From Lindgomyces ingoldianus (taxonomy: Eukaryota > Ascomycota > Dothideomycetes > Pleosporales > Lindgomycetaceae), in assembly GCF_010093535.1 (NCBI RefSeq), contig NW_022985174.1, positions 879,564-943,563 of the forward strand: a stretch of DNA of 64,000 bases, written 5' to 3'. Below, one piece after another: positions 12,068 to 26,265 of this stretch (position 1 is the first letter of the stretch; every line of letters starts with the position of its first letter). Under the pieces are notes generated by a model. That model did no database searches and had not been told where the DNA came from. It worked only from the letters and a program-made list of their open reading frames with translations. A program made the translations under genes and the position numbers.

Positions 12068-14372
12068 CTAAGCTTATTTAAAGATTAGAGGTAGTTTAAG
12101 TAAGCTATTATACTTTTTTTAAAAGGCCTTTACTTTATAGTAAGTATAGCAACATAATATGTATTAGCGTACAGTATAGAACATGCAGGGCTAGTAGTAC
12201 TCTCTTTATAGTAGGTTAAGAGTCTTTTCTCTACCTAGGTGTTCTCTAATAAGTAAGTTATATATAATTTAAAGCAGTTTAATTCTTAGTTTATTAAAAT
12301 TAAAGATTATAAGTTAGTTATAGTAATATAGCTTACTATTTTAGTTTTTATAGTTAGCTAGTGTTACCTTTTTTAACTAACTAGCGCTATTTTAGAGTAA
12401 GTTTAAAGTTTTTTAAATAAATTTATTATTTAAATACTTATTAGTAATAATTTAATTAATTATTTAATTTATTTTATTTAGGTTAAGGTCTAAAAATAGC
12501 TTAAGTTAAAGTAAAGTTTAGTGTTAAGCCTTTTACACTTTTTTTTAAGTAAAGATGTTTTAGGATTACTTTATAAAGGCATCTAGTTTCCCTTTATCTT
12601 AACTAAAATAATAAGTAATTTTAAAATTAAAATAAAATAAGTATTTAAACTAATAAGCTTATTAGTAGCTAAGTTATTTTATAGTTATAAAGTACTATAA
12701 GTTCTTATAGTTAGATAAGACCTATATTAGATGCGCTGCACTTTCTAGTTTAGGTTGCTATTATTTAAAGTAGTGTACTATAGTAAGTAATTTTTTATTA
12801 TAAATCTTATAATTACTTTTTATAGGGCTTATTCTTTTTAAGAAGTATGTAATAGGCTTAATAGTCCTGTCTAGCTTAGTCTAGAAGAGAACTTCTGCTA
12901 CTATGTAGTCTAAGGCATTAGCTTCTACAAGTATTAGTAGTTTAAAGTTAAAGTAGCAGAGTATTAAGGCTTTAGTAAAGGCTTTTTTAGCTATTTAAAA
13001 AACTATTAGTAATTTAAGTTAAAGTTAAATTAAATTTTTTTTTTAGAAAGTGTAATTATAAGGCTTACTTACTATAAAAAGTTATTAATAAATTATTAGT
13101 AAAAGTTAGTAAATCTTATAAAAGCTTAAATATTCTTTATATTCTTTAGGTATTACTAATCTAGTATAGTCTAAACTTTAATAAGGTCTATTTAAATGCT
13201 ATCTGTAAAGATTACATATTCTAAATACATAACCTTTAATTAGTAAAACTTACATTTATTTATATTAAGTTATAGACCTACTTCTTCTATAGCCTTTAGC
13301 ACTAGGCGTACATGCTGTTTATACTCTAAAAGGCTATTACTATAAATTAGAATATTATTAATATACATAGTGTAGAACATGTCTAGGTAGGGTTAAAGTA
13401 AGTTATTTACAAAATATTAAAAAGTACTAGGCGTGTTAGCTAAGCTAAAAGGCATTACTAAGTACTTAAATAGTCTATATTAGGTCTAAAACACTGTTAG
13501 CTACTTATTACCTTTTACTATTTTTAGCTTATTAAAGGCAGTAATAGTATTTAACTTTATAAAATACTTTACTTTACTTAGTTAGCTTAAGGTTTTTTAT
13601 AAAAAAAATTAAGTATTAGTTTTTAATAGTAATAGTGTTTAGTCTTTAGTAGTTAATATAGAATTAAAGCTTACTTCTAAGTTTCTTTATAAATAGTATA
13701 AGTAACACTACTAGTAAAAAGCTAGCTTAAATAAACTTTTTTTTTAAGTTTTTATTAAAGTATTTTTAAAGCACTTTTAATTTATTTAGTAATATCTTAT
13801 ATAGTAGCCTATAACTAGGTTATTTACTAAGCTTAAAAGTTATTTAGTAATTATATAGATGTTATATTAAAAGCTTATTAAACTTATCTTAAAAAAAAAC
13901 ATGTAATAAGTTGTAGTAGTCTTAAGAGACTATTATTCTTAAGTTAGTGTATTTTTAAGGAGCTAAAGCTTAGTCTATATTAGAAATTATAACTGCGTAG
14001 ATTTTATAATCTAGTTATTAAGCTAGGGTTATAAATAAAGTAGGTTCTATGTAGCAGATGTCTATCTGCTATTTAAGTCCTAGTTTATGTTTAAATTAGG
14101 TAAATAAAAATTCTTTAAAGGCTTTTTTTTTTAAGTTTAAGCAGTTATTAAATTATTTTACATAGGCTATTTTAGTAAGTAGCCTAGCTTATTAGCCTTA
14201 CTTAGGTAGTTTTTTTTAAGTTATTAAAAAGTAGGTCTAGAGACCTTCTATATTAAGTGCTACTTAAGTGTTGTTTAGGTATTAGCATAAGCATATATTT
14301 TAGCATTAAGAAAAGTTAAAGTTTAAAACTTACTTTTAGTAATTAAAGGCAACTTTATGCTAATATAGCTAT

Positions 14373-14624
14373 TGTTGAATAGACTCTCTGCTAGCTAGCA
14401 CTTGGTGTCAGCAAATGCGTACGAGACAGAGAGGTTTGCACAGTGTAAACATCGCACAGGGGTGTTAGGTAACTAGTGTTAATTGCTTCTTATTGTTTCT
14501 ATTGTACAAAGAAAAGAGGTTAATATAGTCCTAAACTCTGCGCACAGATCTCTGTGCACAGGGATCTAGGCGCATCTAAGCTATGTGACTATTAACTAGG
14601 CGCCTAAATATTACTATTTAGACA
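14373..14624 (-). repeat. 3' LTR of U2
   Basis: This is a 252-bp LTR, the partner of 27206-27457. Its outer (left) half keeps CTTGGTGTCAGC and GTACGAGAC, which are TA-mutated in the inner LTR half of its partner. Its inner (right) half is mutated. Confidence 0.93.
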
Positions 14625-14714
14625 TTAGTAACTTTTTCTTTTTCCTTTATACAGGACTTGCCTTGTTTACATATATAGTAGACAGGTTACTGTAGGGCTC
14701 TTTTTACTTATCTT

Positions 14715-17700
14715 GTACAGGCCTAAGTCTGTTAACTAACGCTTTAACTCTAATAGTTAGTTAGTTGTACAAAATTAGTTCCTTAAGAGCAGAGTTTAGC
14801 GCCTTCTTTATATAGGCATCTATAGGGTTGTCTTTTCTATTAATCTACTTAATCTCTATAATCTCTCTCTTTTTATATAATTCTTAAATTAATATAATAT
14901 TAATTATAAGTTTTTTTATATTTATTATTCTAAGCTTTATAAGATATTTATACAGAAATCTTAAATCTATGCATAGTATAATAGGTACAAGAGGTATTCT
15001 AAGCATATGTGTAATCTAGTTAATAGTTGTACTTAGTGTAATTGCGCAGTTAAATCCTTCTACTATTCTGTACAGCTTACTAGCTAGGATAGAGCAAGTA
15101 ACGCGTTTACACTTAGAGAAGTTCTAGTGTATAATATTACTTATAATTTTAAAGTTGTATAAGTTTCTAGTTTACTACTTAGTCTTAAAAATAATAAAAA
15201 AGCTAAGCTGTAAACTTAAGTTCTTATTATTTATAAATAATTTATTAGTAAAGATAAACAACTTTATATAGAAGAGATTAAGTAGTATATATAATAATCC
15301 TCTATTTTAGTTGTTAATTTGCTATTAGATTTGTATGTTTAATGCCTTAATATTATTATACAACAGTAACACAACTTAAGCAGCAGTAGACAGGTTAAAT
15401 GCTGCCTTAGGTTAACATACTAATGCGATATAGGCACCTCGCGCGCGCTGTTCGACGTACTTCTGCGCGGCATTCTCTACCTTAGACTCTATTATGTGTA
15501 GATTCCTAGCTTAACTTTTCTATATAAAAATAATATTATTTTATATAAAGTAAATCTTTTTTTTATTAAATTTAATAGCCTAATTATGTAATAGTATAGT
15601 TTTAAGCTTTACTTAGAAGTTAGCTTTAAGTAATTTTTTTTTCTCTCTTTATATAAAATTAGCTGTAATAATACTAAGAGTATTATCTATCTATAGTCCT
15701 GTAATACTAAACACTATTAGGCCTTTATATGTAATTAATAAGTATAGATTATATAATAAGGTTTTTATAAAAAGTCTATTTTTATAATAGTTGTAGTATG
15801 TTTTAAACTAATACAAGCCTAACTCTACTGCGCTATATAGTAGTTATACAACTTTAAATATTATGTGTAGAGAGAAGCTTTTACAGAGTTCTCTTAGTAG
15901 TTATGTAAAAAGAGTGTAAATAAGCTTATTTATTAATTATACATATGCCTAAGTAATATTGTGTAGTTTACAGTGCATGTTGTACAAAGCTATTAGTAAT
16001 AGGCTAATAGCTAGAATTAACCTCTAACTTATTTTCTAAATTATAAAAAACTATGTAAGAATCTTCTTTTTCTTCTTATTTAAATGTCTTATAAACATAA
16101 GTTATAACTTTTTATATAGTTTTATTAATTTCTTTTTAACTTTATATATAAGTTAAAAGTTAAAGATCTATCTTTTATAGATTAATAAATTATATAAAAG
16201 TACTTTAAATATGCTACTTGTAATTAGACTTTTTATTTCTGTATAGTCTAATTCTTTAAATAGTCTTCTAGGTGTTATAATTACACTGTCTGCATAGAGC
16301 TTAATTACTAGCGCGTAGTCTTTTTTTTTCTTTTAAGTTAGAAATGTTATAGCCTATAGATTTTTATATAGTCTCCTTTAGCCTTTTTTAGCTAGCTGTA
16401 GTTTTAGTTTTAGTTTATATAATAAATCTAATACTACTTAAGAGGCTATTTTGTGTAGTCTATTAACTAAAGTTAGTTGCTTGCGTGGGCAACCTCTCTT
16501 TTATGCCTATAGAGGATCTCTTTGTACTAGGGCTAGTTTGTCTAGATCTAGCAATTTTTGTGCAGGTTTATCCTTATTTTTTATATAATAATATAGCATA
16601 ACTTGTGTGCAGTAGAGTCTTACTAGACTATTCTTTATCTTAATAATAACATCTAGGGCCTTAATTCCCTTTACTATGTGTAGTTCTGTTTATCTCTTTT
16701 TCTTTTACTATGTCTTTACTTTAGAACTAAGTAGGAGATTTAGTACTTTATATAAAGTTAAGCTGTTTTAAGTATTAATTATATAATTAATATTAACTTT
16801 TGCCTTTTTGCTTTAAAGCATTTTTATTACCTTTTATACAGTGTTAGCTTGCGTAATAATATTAAAGGATAGTGCAGAATCTATGTTAATTCTTAGGTAC
16901 ATTCTAAACATAAGTAATGTAGGTATAAGACTATTTAGTTCTACTGTATTATTTAAGGCTTTAACAGCTATCTGTAACACTAACTTATTGTTTGTATAAT
17001 TATCTAATTCTGCACAGAGGATGTTATATGCACGTTGCAGTGGTGCGTGCGCGCGCTTAATCTTCCCTATAGCCTAATAGGCTTCTACTAGCATTTGTTA
17101 ACATGTTGCTTCTATAATCTTTGCGTAATTCTAGAAATCTTTAGATGCAAAGTTTATACTAGGGTTATGTACAATGTAATTAGGTAGGCCCTAATATGTG
17201 TTAATCTAACACTTGTAGAGCGTGTTCTAGGTATCTTATGTAGACATTAATTTTAAAAAGGTTACTACTTAGAATAATGTATTTATATTAATTACATGTA
17301 GTACATTTTAGTTACTAATTTATATAACATTAATTACTATTTTATAATTAAAGTATAAATTATTCTTAATTATAAACTTAAATTTTTATAGTGCTAAGTT
17401 GTGCAGCTAACACATGTAGCAGAACTTCTTAATCTTTTTAAGTATAGAGGGATTAATATTATATCTAGCGTTTTTAAGCATTGTGTAAAGTTGTTCTGTA
17501 TAAGGATAGCTAAATTTTTTATATAGTTGTTAAAGTTTATGTTTAGTAAAAAAAAACATTAATTTTTTCTTTTATATATTAAAGAATAGATAACTTTATT
17601 TTTGTACAACTAAGACAGTATTCCTATTGCTTTGTATAATTACATTCTGCATGTTGTTAAAGTACGCACCTATTTAGTCTACGTCTGCTAGAGACAGTAG

Positions 17701-19797
17701 GAACAGTGTTAGAGTGTCTAGGATGTAATATGTTATATTACTAACTAGGTTAGTAATTTATATAGTACTAATTAATTCTATTAATTCTTATTTTTTAAAG
17801 CTAATACTTTTTTTTCTTAGTGTTTAGTTTACTTTTATATAAGAGAATTCTTATAGGTATGCTTTAAGTTATAACTTCTCTACAGTAGAGATTCTTACTG
17901 CGCTAGTATCCTATAGTTTACCTTAGTATACTGTACAGTATTAATCTTTAAGGATAAACTGTTCTGCGTATCCTTTAGGTTCTAGGCTGTAGATGTCCTC
18001 TGCAGTCGCGCAGTAGAGAAATGTAGCATTAGTAAGGTAGTTAATAATCTTCTTACTTTTCTTTTTATTTAAGTTGTTATTATTATGTAACTTTTTTTTC
18101 TTTTACTTTAGTTTACCTTTAAACTTTTAAATATACACATTTACCTTCTTATACATTAGTGTCTTATTATAGAATTTTTTATATAAAGAGATATATTAGC
18201 ATTTTGCATAGAATTAATTTATGTAAGAATAATTTATTAACTAACATTCTTTCTTATAACAGACAAAGCATTACTTTAATTATATAAAGAACTATAGTCT
18301 AAATAATCCTTTATATCCTCTTAGGCTTCTTCTATGTTGTTAATAGCTATGTATATGTAGTAAGCTATATTGCCTATTAGTGTAGTACACGTTTTAGAAT
18401 TTATTTATAAATGCATTATTCTATTAATTAATTATAACCTAAAGTGCTAAATAGAGGTTACTGTACAGTGCTTTATATATAGGCTTAATTAAGAATATTA
18501 CTTATTTAAGTTTAAGTTGCCCTTAGCATGCTTATATAATAGCAGTGTAAAGCAGTATTTTGCTTTAAAATTATAGACTAAAAGCTTTTTATATAAGAGT
18601 AAGTTTATTAATTATAGCTTTAAAAGCTTTATGTAGAGTTTTTATAAAGTTTTTTTACTTACTTTATATAAAGCTTATTATTATCTAATCTATCTAATAC
18701 TAGTTATAGTTTATGTTAGTATTAAAGTAATTACTAAGCTGCTTATACAGTAACTTCTATAATTATTCTAGACTAATATTATAAAGGTAGAACATATGTG
18801 CGCGCTCTTTAAAAATATTAGAAAAGATGCTTATATATAATGCCTTAAAGATAGTAAGGTGTTAGTAGAGCTTAATAAATACTATAGCCTTATTAGCTAA
18901 AATATTATATAGTTACTTTATGTAGTTATTTTTCTTTCTTTATGCCTTTTAAAATTATATAACTTTCTTAAGCGCAAGGTTCTCTACTGTAATATCTTGT
19001 GTAGGTGGAAGTTAGTATAGATTATATAGTAATTAAATTATATGTAGTACGTATAAGCTTTAGGGAATCTTATGCAGAGCTGTAGCTACAGGAATATGTA
19101 GCTGCCTAGTTATGCTCTTGTACAGTAAGCTATTATAAGGTAGTTGTACTAATTACAGAGAAAGTATTAGGTCTATAGGTAATTTATATAGAGACATCCT
19201 CTATTATGTTAAGACTAGTAATAGTAGTAATAGTTTTATATAATGCTTTAGTAGAACAGTAAATGTGTGTTCTTCTTTTATAAGTTTATATAGTGTAGTA
19301 GCCTTTATTATGTTCTTCTTAAAGCTAATGCTCTTATTCTGTAGAGTAGTAATTAGTTTTTATAGGAATAGTTAGCTAAGATTTTTAAAGTGTATAAGCT
19401 TTTACTTTATAAAGTTATTCTAAAAGTTCTTAAGTGTATGTACATCTGTTGCGCTTAACATGCAGAGTTCTATAATTAAGTTAGCTGCGTATAAATTAAG
19501 CTTCTTTTTAAGTGTGTTATTTAATAGTTTAATCTTATCTACTTAATCTTTAATGTTTGTCTGCTTTGCTAGAGTCTTTGCTAAGATGCCTATAAAAGGT
19601 ATATATTAGTTATATGTTAATATGTTATGTTAGCTAGTTATAGATAGAGCTAGCGTTGCTTGTTGCTTTGTAGTAGTTAATTATGTGTTATTACGCGCTG
19701 TCTTACTTCTTGTTGTACGCTGCCTCTAAACAGCCTTGTGTAAAAAGATAAAACAGACCTTCTAGCGTTAAACAAGCACTACTATTTATATAATACC
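14715..19797 (-). pseudogene. Copia U2 gag-pol remnant
   Basis: On the minus strand the frame shows, from right to left, a CCHC knuckle reading CFVCYKKEC with the following Trp now a stop (about 18235-18277) and the integrase core segment NFASKDF (about 17128-17182). RT follows, and RNase H with the box KCKRVTCSILASKLY is at 15069-15132. The order gag, protease, integrase, RT, RNase H defines Copia. The knuckle and RNase H boxes closely resemble those in V, so U and V are related lineages. Stop codons at former Trp and Gln positions make it non-functional. The 5' start of gag and the leader are further right (26990-27205). Confidence 0.88.
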
Positions 19798-20077
19798 TGT
19801 CCGTACGTAGCAGCAGCGTCGCGGCCTGGATACGAACGATCGCGCACGAGCAGGATCACGTATCTATGTCACATGATGCTCGTGCGCGAACCTCTGTGCG
19901 CGAACATCTAGATATCCCCCTTTTCCTCTGTACAGAGGAAAGACAAGAGCAATAGAACTAGAAACATGTTGCCCTTACCTTACCTACCTTATACGCTGTG
20001 CACACTATACACTACTCTTACTCTTGCTACTTAAGTGCTTATACTATAAGCAGCTAGCTGTTAGAGCCTATTTAACA
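19798..20077 (+). repeat. 5' LTR of V
   Basis: This 280-bp LTR has TGTCC...TTAACA ends. The first 150 bp are GC-rich and essentially unmutated (CpG, TCG, TGA and CCA kept). The inner end is RIP-mutated relative to the partner at 26710-26989. It contains CCCTTTTCCTCTGTACAGAGG, the segment through which U1's mosaic LTR switches family. Confidence 0.94.
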
Positions 20078-20125
20078 CTAATTAGTAGTTAATTTAATTA
20101 ACTATAAATTAGTAAAAGTAATAAT

Positions 20126-20236
20126 AAAGTACCTACGCCTTGTAAGGTACTTTGTTTTGTTACCTATTCTTTAGAAAGAGTAACAGCAGAGTACCTACAC
20201 CCTATAAGGTACTTTGTTTAGTTACCTATCTCTTAG
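20126..20236 (+). repeat. 62-bp tandem duplication in the V leader
   Basis: The segment starting GTACCTACGCC at 20129 is repeated from 20191 (GTACCTACACC) with period 62. Each unit contains a GTACC...GGTAC inverted repeat that could form a hairpin. It lies in the untranslated leader before gag. Confidence 0.8.
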
Positions 20237-20239
20237 GAT

Positions 20240-20472
20240 AGCAGATTAATCCTTTGCATTGTACAGTAAGCTCTGCTACTGTACAAAGCAAAGAGGAGAT
20301 AGTATAAGACGCACACTAAAGCCACTAAAGCTGCATAACCTAGTAGCTAGACAATAGCACATTAATCCTTTACATCACACAGCAAGCTCTGCTACTGTAC
20401 AAAGTAAGGAGAAGATAGTGTGAGGCGCACACTAAAGCTATTAAAGCTGCACAACCTAGCAGCTAGACAACA
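20240..20472 (+). repeat. 116-bp tandem duplication in the V leader
   Basis: The unit beginning GCAGATTAATCC at 20241 is repeated from 20357 (GCACATTAATCC). Both units carry CTCTGCTACTGTACAAAG and a CACACTAAAG...CTAAAGCTGCA segment. The copies differ mostly by transitions. Confidence 0.82.
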
Positions 20473-20539
20473 GCAGTACCTGCGCAATCTACTAGAAAAG
20501 TAATTAACTATACTATTATAATAAAATCCTATTAGCAAC

Positions 20540-22190
20540 TAATAACTCTGCGCAATAACAGGAAGAATAAGGAATAATTCCTATTATATAAACAACTTGC
20601 AAAGGACATAGGGATATTAGAGGCAACACTATAGAACAAGACTAGTCTAGAGTACTAGAATAACAAGATTAACATGTTAGAGGCTTTAACAAGCCTGCAG
20701 ACTTAATTATACACAGGTTGTGTAATTACTAATCTACGCATAACAACTTAAAAGGGCGCTACTCTTCTAAGTGCGTACATAAAGGATTTTAAAGGATAGA
20801 CACTATAAGACTTCTTAGCACTTAGCTGCGCGTTTAAAAAGGAGCTTATATAAGTGCTAGAGGACAAGGGAATCACACTATAGCTAGGCACTAAAGGTAC
20901 CTAAGCCTAGAAGCTGTATAATATAGCACAAGGGAAAGCAATTGCACTAGAAAGGCTTTGTACGCAACCTCTATTGCTGTATAAGGCTCTGCACAAAAGC
21001 AGACTAAACATAATGCTGCTATTAACACTAAACATACTAGCATCACCTGCTCCTACACCTCAGCCAGCACTACACTAATCACCGTACGAACAATACATGC
21101 CACCCTACCCAACGCCTGCTCCACACCCTCAATCGTACACACCACCGCCTGCAGTAGTGTATGCACCACTAATACCACCTGCACAATCCATACCACATCA
21201 CAGCCTGTACAAACTTCCACCCTAGAGGGAAACTGCTAAAGAAAAACTCCTAGTAGACAAGATTATATAATTCTAAAAAGCATAAAAAAAAAATAATAAC
21301 TATATAAGTTAACTATATAACATCTTTATAAACAAAATAAGGATTTTTATTAATCTATATTAATAGCTAGATATCTAGAAAACTTAGTACACAGACATCT
21401 TTCTAGACATCCTAAAAGGTTAGGTAAATATGTACTATATGCACAACATAGGCCCTAGACATAACTAGAAGCATTTGTACAACACCTTAAGCAGTTACTT
21501 TAACACTAATATAAACTATAGCTAGTACTAAACAGACTAGATAATAATAACCTTTACATAATGCTAATAAAAAAACTTTAATAAAAGTTTACATAAAGTT
21601 TTTAAAACAATAATTAACAAGCTTACACTTATATAAAAGGCACTAAAAATAGAATTTTAAGAGGATGTTCTACTGCACACTACTGTTATATAAGCCTGTT
21701 AAAGATAACTAAAACTAGAACATGCTATGTTTACTATTAAGCCCTTATATAAAGCCTTATTTAGTAACCTACAGGCATTACTCTAAGTTACTATAAACTA
21801 AAGGGTAAACTAATACCTCTAAAAACTGCCTAATGTATACTACATAGACTACTAATACAACTCTACATAATAAGAGTCTACATAACAAGAAGAAAGCTTC
21901 TCTTTGCGTAGAAAAAGACAACATAGAAGATCTTTATCTAAGTTTAGGCTATAATCTAGAGACAACTGCACACAGACAAAGAAGTGCTTTGTTTGCTATA
22001 AAAAAGGATGTTAGTTATTAAACTACCTTTATAATAACTATACATAAGCAAAGAACTAGTACATTGCCTTATATAAAAATTTTTATAATAAGACTTTATT
22101 ATATAAAGCTATTACTTTATACATCTAAGACTTTAAAGGTTACCCTAAGAAAAAAAATAATTTACATAATGCAGAGAAAATAAAATAAAA
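20540..22190 (+). pseudogene. Copia V gag remnant
   Basis: This is a degenerate plus-strand frame. Around 21040-21240 it encodes a proline-rich stretch (YTPPPAVVY within a run rich in P, Y, Q and H) that is nearly free of RIP. Further on is a CCHC-type knuckle CFVCYKKGC at 21985-22011, followed by a stop where a Trp is expected. Gag packages the RNA into virus-like particles. Stops occur throughout the rest. Confidence 0.8.
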
Positions 22191-22199
22191 AAGTAAGAA

Positions 22200-25100
22200 T
22201 GCTAAGAAAGCTATTAACTACTTTACCTCTACTGCCTATCTACACTGTGCAACAGGAGAGGACATCTACAGCATTAAACCTAAGGAATATGCTAAGCAGT
22301 TTATCCTTAATAACTAATACTATACAGTATACTAAGGCAAACTATAAGACACAGGCGCAGTAAAGATCTCTACTATTAGTAAGTTCTAACTTAAGGCGTA
22401 CATATAAAAAAACCTATATATAGAAATTAATTAGACACCTAGCTAAACAAATATTAGCTTTAGAGGCTAGACACTAAAGAGATTAATTAGTACTGTACAA
22501 ATCTAGAACCTAATTAGTCTAGTTACATACTATATTCTAGAGACTCTAACACTATTTCTACTATTACTAGTAGATGCTAACTAACTTAAGGCATACTTTA
22601 ATAACATTTTAAATATTATTATACGCAAAGACAAAACTACTATACTTATTATATAAAAATAAAGACACTTTTTTTTTAATATTAGTAAAGAAAAATCTAT
22701 GTCTTTCTTTACTAAATTAAAACTCTACTGCCTCTACTGCTAATTTAGACACCCTTGCACAAAGAGACTCTAGAAGATGCTAACTAGCGCTAGCCACAAC
22801 ATTAATGCTGCAGTGCTAGAAGAGATTAAGAAGTTCTACTACTTCTACTAATTATATAACTAGGCCCTATAAAGATTTAAGTTTATAATTAAGAATAACA
22901 CCTACTTTAACTATAAAGTTGTTATTAATATTATATAAATTAATAATAAGGATGTCTTACATGTTATTAATGCAGACACATTATTTTAGGCTGCTACATT
23001 TCTAAAATCTATGTTTGCACAAGATACCTAAGATGCACTGTGCAAATGCTAGATTAACACTTATTAAAGACCTCTAGACTATATTATGTATAACTCTAGT
23101 ACAAACTTTGCTTTAGAGGATTTTTAAGCTTATGCAAAGATTATAAGAGCTACATGTAGGCAGATGCCTGTAGAAGCACATTAAGCAGTTAGAAAGGTTA
23201 AGCGCGCGCACACACCTCTCTAATAAGCGTTTAACATCCTAAAGACTAAGCTAGGTAACTGTACAGATAATAAGGCTATCCTACAGATAGCAGTTAAGGC
23301 TCTAAATAACACAGCTAGCCTACACAGTCTAGTACCTACGCTGCTAGTCTTTAAAGTATACCTAAGAATTAACCTAGACTCTCTGCTATTACTAAACATT
23401 ATTACATAAGTAAGCGCTATATAAAAGGCAATAAAGATACTTTAAAAAGACTATGTAAAAGTAAACATTAATTATGTAATTAACACTTATAATAGCCTTA
23501 TAACATATAAAGTTCTTAACCTCCCCCTTAGCTTAAAGATTATAGCATAGAGAGAGAAAAAAGGCTAGACTAGCCTATACAAGATTAAGAGCATTAAAGG
23601 GAGAGACATTATTATTAAGAGAGAGAATAGCCTACTAAAGCTCTAATGTACGCAGGTTAAACTGTACTATAAAGAAAAAAAAAAAGACAACTTACCTACA
23701 ATAGATAACCTAGATAAACTAATCTCTATATAAAGAGATCTTCTAAAGAAGAGGAAGAAAGAACAGCCCTATAAGAATATTATAAAGGCAGAACTAGAGC
23801 CTACTACAGACTAAGCCCCTTAAGATAGCAATGCTGCACTAGTGCAAAAAGAAGATATAGATACTAGAAGAAGTAAAAGGCAAAGAAAACCTGCACAAAG
23901 TCTAGACTAGGTATTCCTAACCTAGAAAAAGAAGGATAATTAGGCCTTATCTATTAAGCTCTGTACAGACAGTGTAATTACTACACCTAAAAAGCTATTT
24001 AAGGAATTAGACTGTACAGAGATAGACACTCTAATTACTAACAGCACTTTTAAGGTTATAGCATATAACTTAATAAGGTATAAAGGTTAGATTTTTAACC
24101 TTTACTTTATATAAAAAGTAAAAGGCAAAACAACCTAACTATATAAGAAATCCTGCCTAGTGTTTGCTAGCTACTTAGATAAAAAAAAAAGAGAAATCCT
24201 TACCTAGTTACTAACTATCTAGAGAATAAGCTAGAGACTACTCTTAGCTATAGAAGCAAGCCTAAGAGCTATGTATAAAATGCATTTTAAACTGCGTAAT
24301 ATTACATAAGTATACATTTAATTAACAGATAAGCTTATGCGCACGCTATACGCAAAGCTACTAAAGGAGATGCGCTAGAGCTTTCTACTAAATATAATAC
24401 TCTAGGTTGTATAACCCTTGTATAGAGCTGCTAAATTAAGACTGTATTAGTTTAAGACATATTATAACTACTATAAAAAAAAGCTGCGCATGCACATCTC
24501 TTTATATAACCTTTACTTCTTAATTACTAATAAAGAAGAGCACACCTTTAGTATTACTAGCCTACAGATAAATAATACTTTAAGCATTATAACAAAAGAT
24601 TTTACATAAAGAGAAGAGAAAAAACTGCAGAAAGTAAAGTTTTACATAAAGAGTAAGACTATTCTAGTAAAGAAGCAGCCTATTAAGTTTAATAGTAAAA
24701 AGATTAAACTTACGCACAACATAGTAGTTTTTACTTAGAAGGGATAAGTAAGCTACCTTTATATAATTAACCTAGAGAATAAGAATGCTGCACAATAATA
24801 TATTAAGTAACATGTAAAAGAGGTATACATTATATTTATATGTTAACTAGAGGTAGCATTTAACTTGTCTATTGCTGCACAAACTACAGACCTTTTACAT
24901 AATAATATTAACACACTTAACGCACAAATCTAATAGCAGATAGATAATAGTAAGTGTAGTCTTACCTTTCTACTATTACAGCTTAATTATGTAAAGCTAT
25001 TTATTTTTATAGATAGATTATTTACTAATAATAAAGATCTTAGCTTATAGCTAAAATTCTTAATTATATTAGGCAATAAAAACTATACAAAGCAAAGTAA

Positions 25101-25560
25101 CTACTTTAAAATACTAGGTAACATTATACACTAGAATTCTACTAAGTGTAAAAGAGTAACTAGGAGTGTTCTTGCTAGTAAACTATATAAAATAGTTAAA
25201 AAGTTTAATAATATAATTACTTTTAGTACAACTCTACAGTAAATTATATAAACACTTAAACTACTACTAATTCTAGTAGTAATTTGCACAGATTTAAGGT
25301 TTCTATATAATTACCTTATTAAGCTAAGCACTACTAGTAAAAAGCAACTTATAATTAACATTATGTTACTCTATAAATTATATAAGAAGAGGGAAATTAC
25401 TAAGATTAAGTAGATTAATAGTAAAAATAACTTAGTAAATGCATGTATAAAAAAAACACTAAACTAAGCTTTTTAATTATTAGTCCTAACTAACTGCCTC
25501 TCTGTCTAGATAGAAGCATCTGTGGACTAGCTAAATCCTGTGCGCAAAGATGCTCTAAAC
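22200..25560 (+). pseudogene. Copia V pol remnant (PR-IN-RT-RNase H)
   Basis: The protease motif DTGAVKIS begins at 22348. The integrase region covers about 22840-23400, with a PVEAH segment from 23168. A basic linker with KRQRKPAQS near 23877 precedes RT (about 24000-24950). RNase H carries KCKRVTRSVLASKLY at 25144-25188, and the frame runs to about 25560. Integrase preceding RT identifies Copia. Stops are at RIP-compatible Trp and Gln positions. Confidence 0.9.
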
Positions 25561-25569
25561 TAACTAGAC

Positions 25570-26230
25570 TAACAACACTTTTATATAAGGCCTATTTTTT
25601 TTATTTTTTTTTTATATACACTTATTTTTCTTATTATAAGATTAGAAGAGAAGGATATGTAAAAAAGACAGTCTATTTGTCTAGTATATAAAAGAAGAAA
25701 AAGCCACCACCCCTTATATATAGTAGTTATAATGCAGACCACAGCTCTGCTATACGCATAAGGCGCAGGCATTAGCCTAGAAGTTAGCTAACACATAACA
25801 CTTAACAAAAGAAAAGGCACTAGTAGTGCTACTATAATAATAAGCACATAGAGTTGCTAGGACCTAACTGCAACTCTAGACTAAGACTGCACAGAAGTAC
25901 CCCTTATAACACACAACCTTTGCTGCCTACAGCTGCAGATTAGTGCTAGCAGGCAAGACAACATTAATATTATAGAATAGTAAAGCTGCTACATGCTACT
26001 TCTTAGCCTATCTATAATTAGCATTTTATATAAAAAGAAAGTAGAAGAGCTAAAGAATTTATATGTTTATGCTAAGACACTAAATAAACTACTAATTAGC
26101 AGCAGAACTAGTTAAAAGGGTAACGCAAATGCGCCCTAGGCCGCTAGACTGCACAAGGACGTTAAAGACGCCCGCACTAACGGCGCTAGAGGTAGAGGAG
26201 GAAGGCTAGAGAGACATATCTCTCTCTCTC

Positions 26231-26265
<35 letters not shown>

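Noticed and set aside
12068..14372. A2 and A3 as two pieces of one Gypsy A copy
   Set aside because: Both fragments contain the same RT/RNase H segment, so they must be different copies.
25581..25772. 63-codon open frame on the minus strand downstream of V pol
   Set aside because: AT-rich, Ile/Tyr/Leu-rich translation with no family resemblance, antisense to the element.
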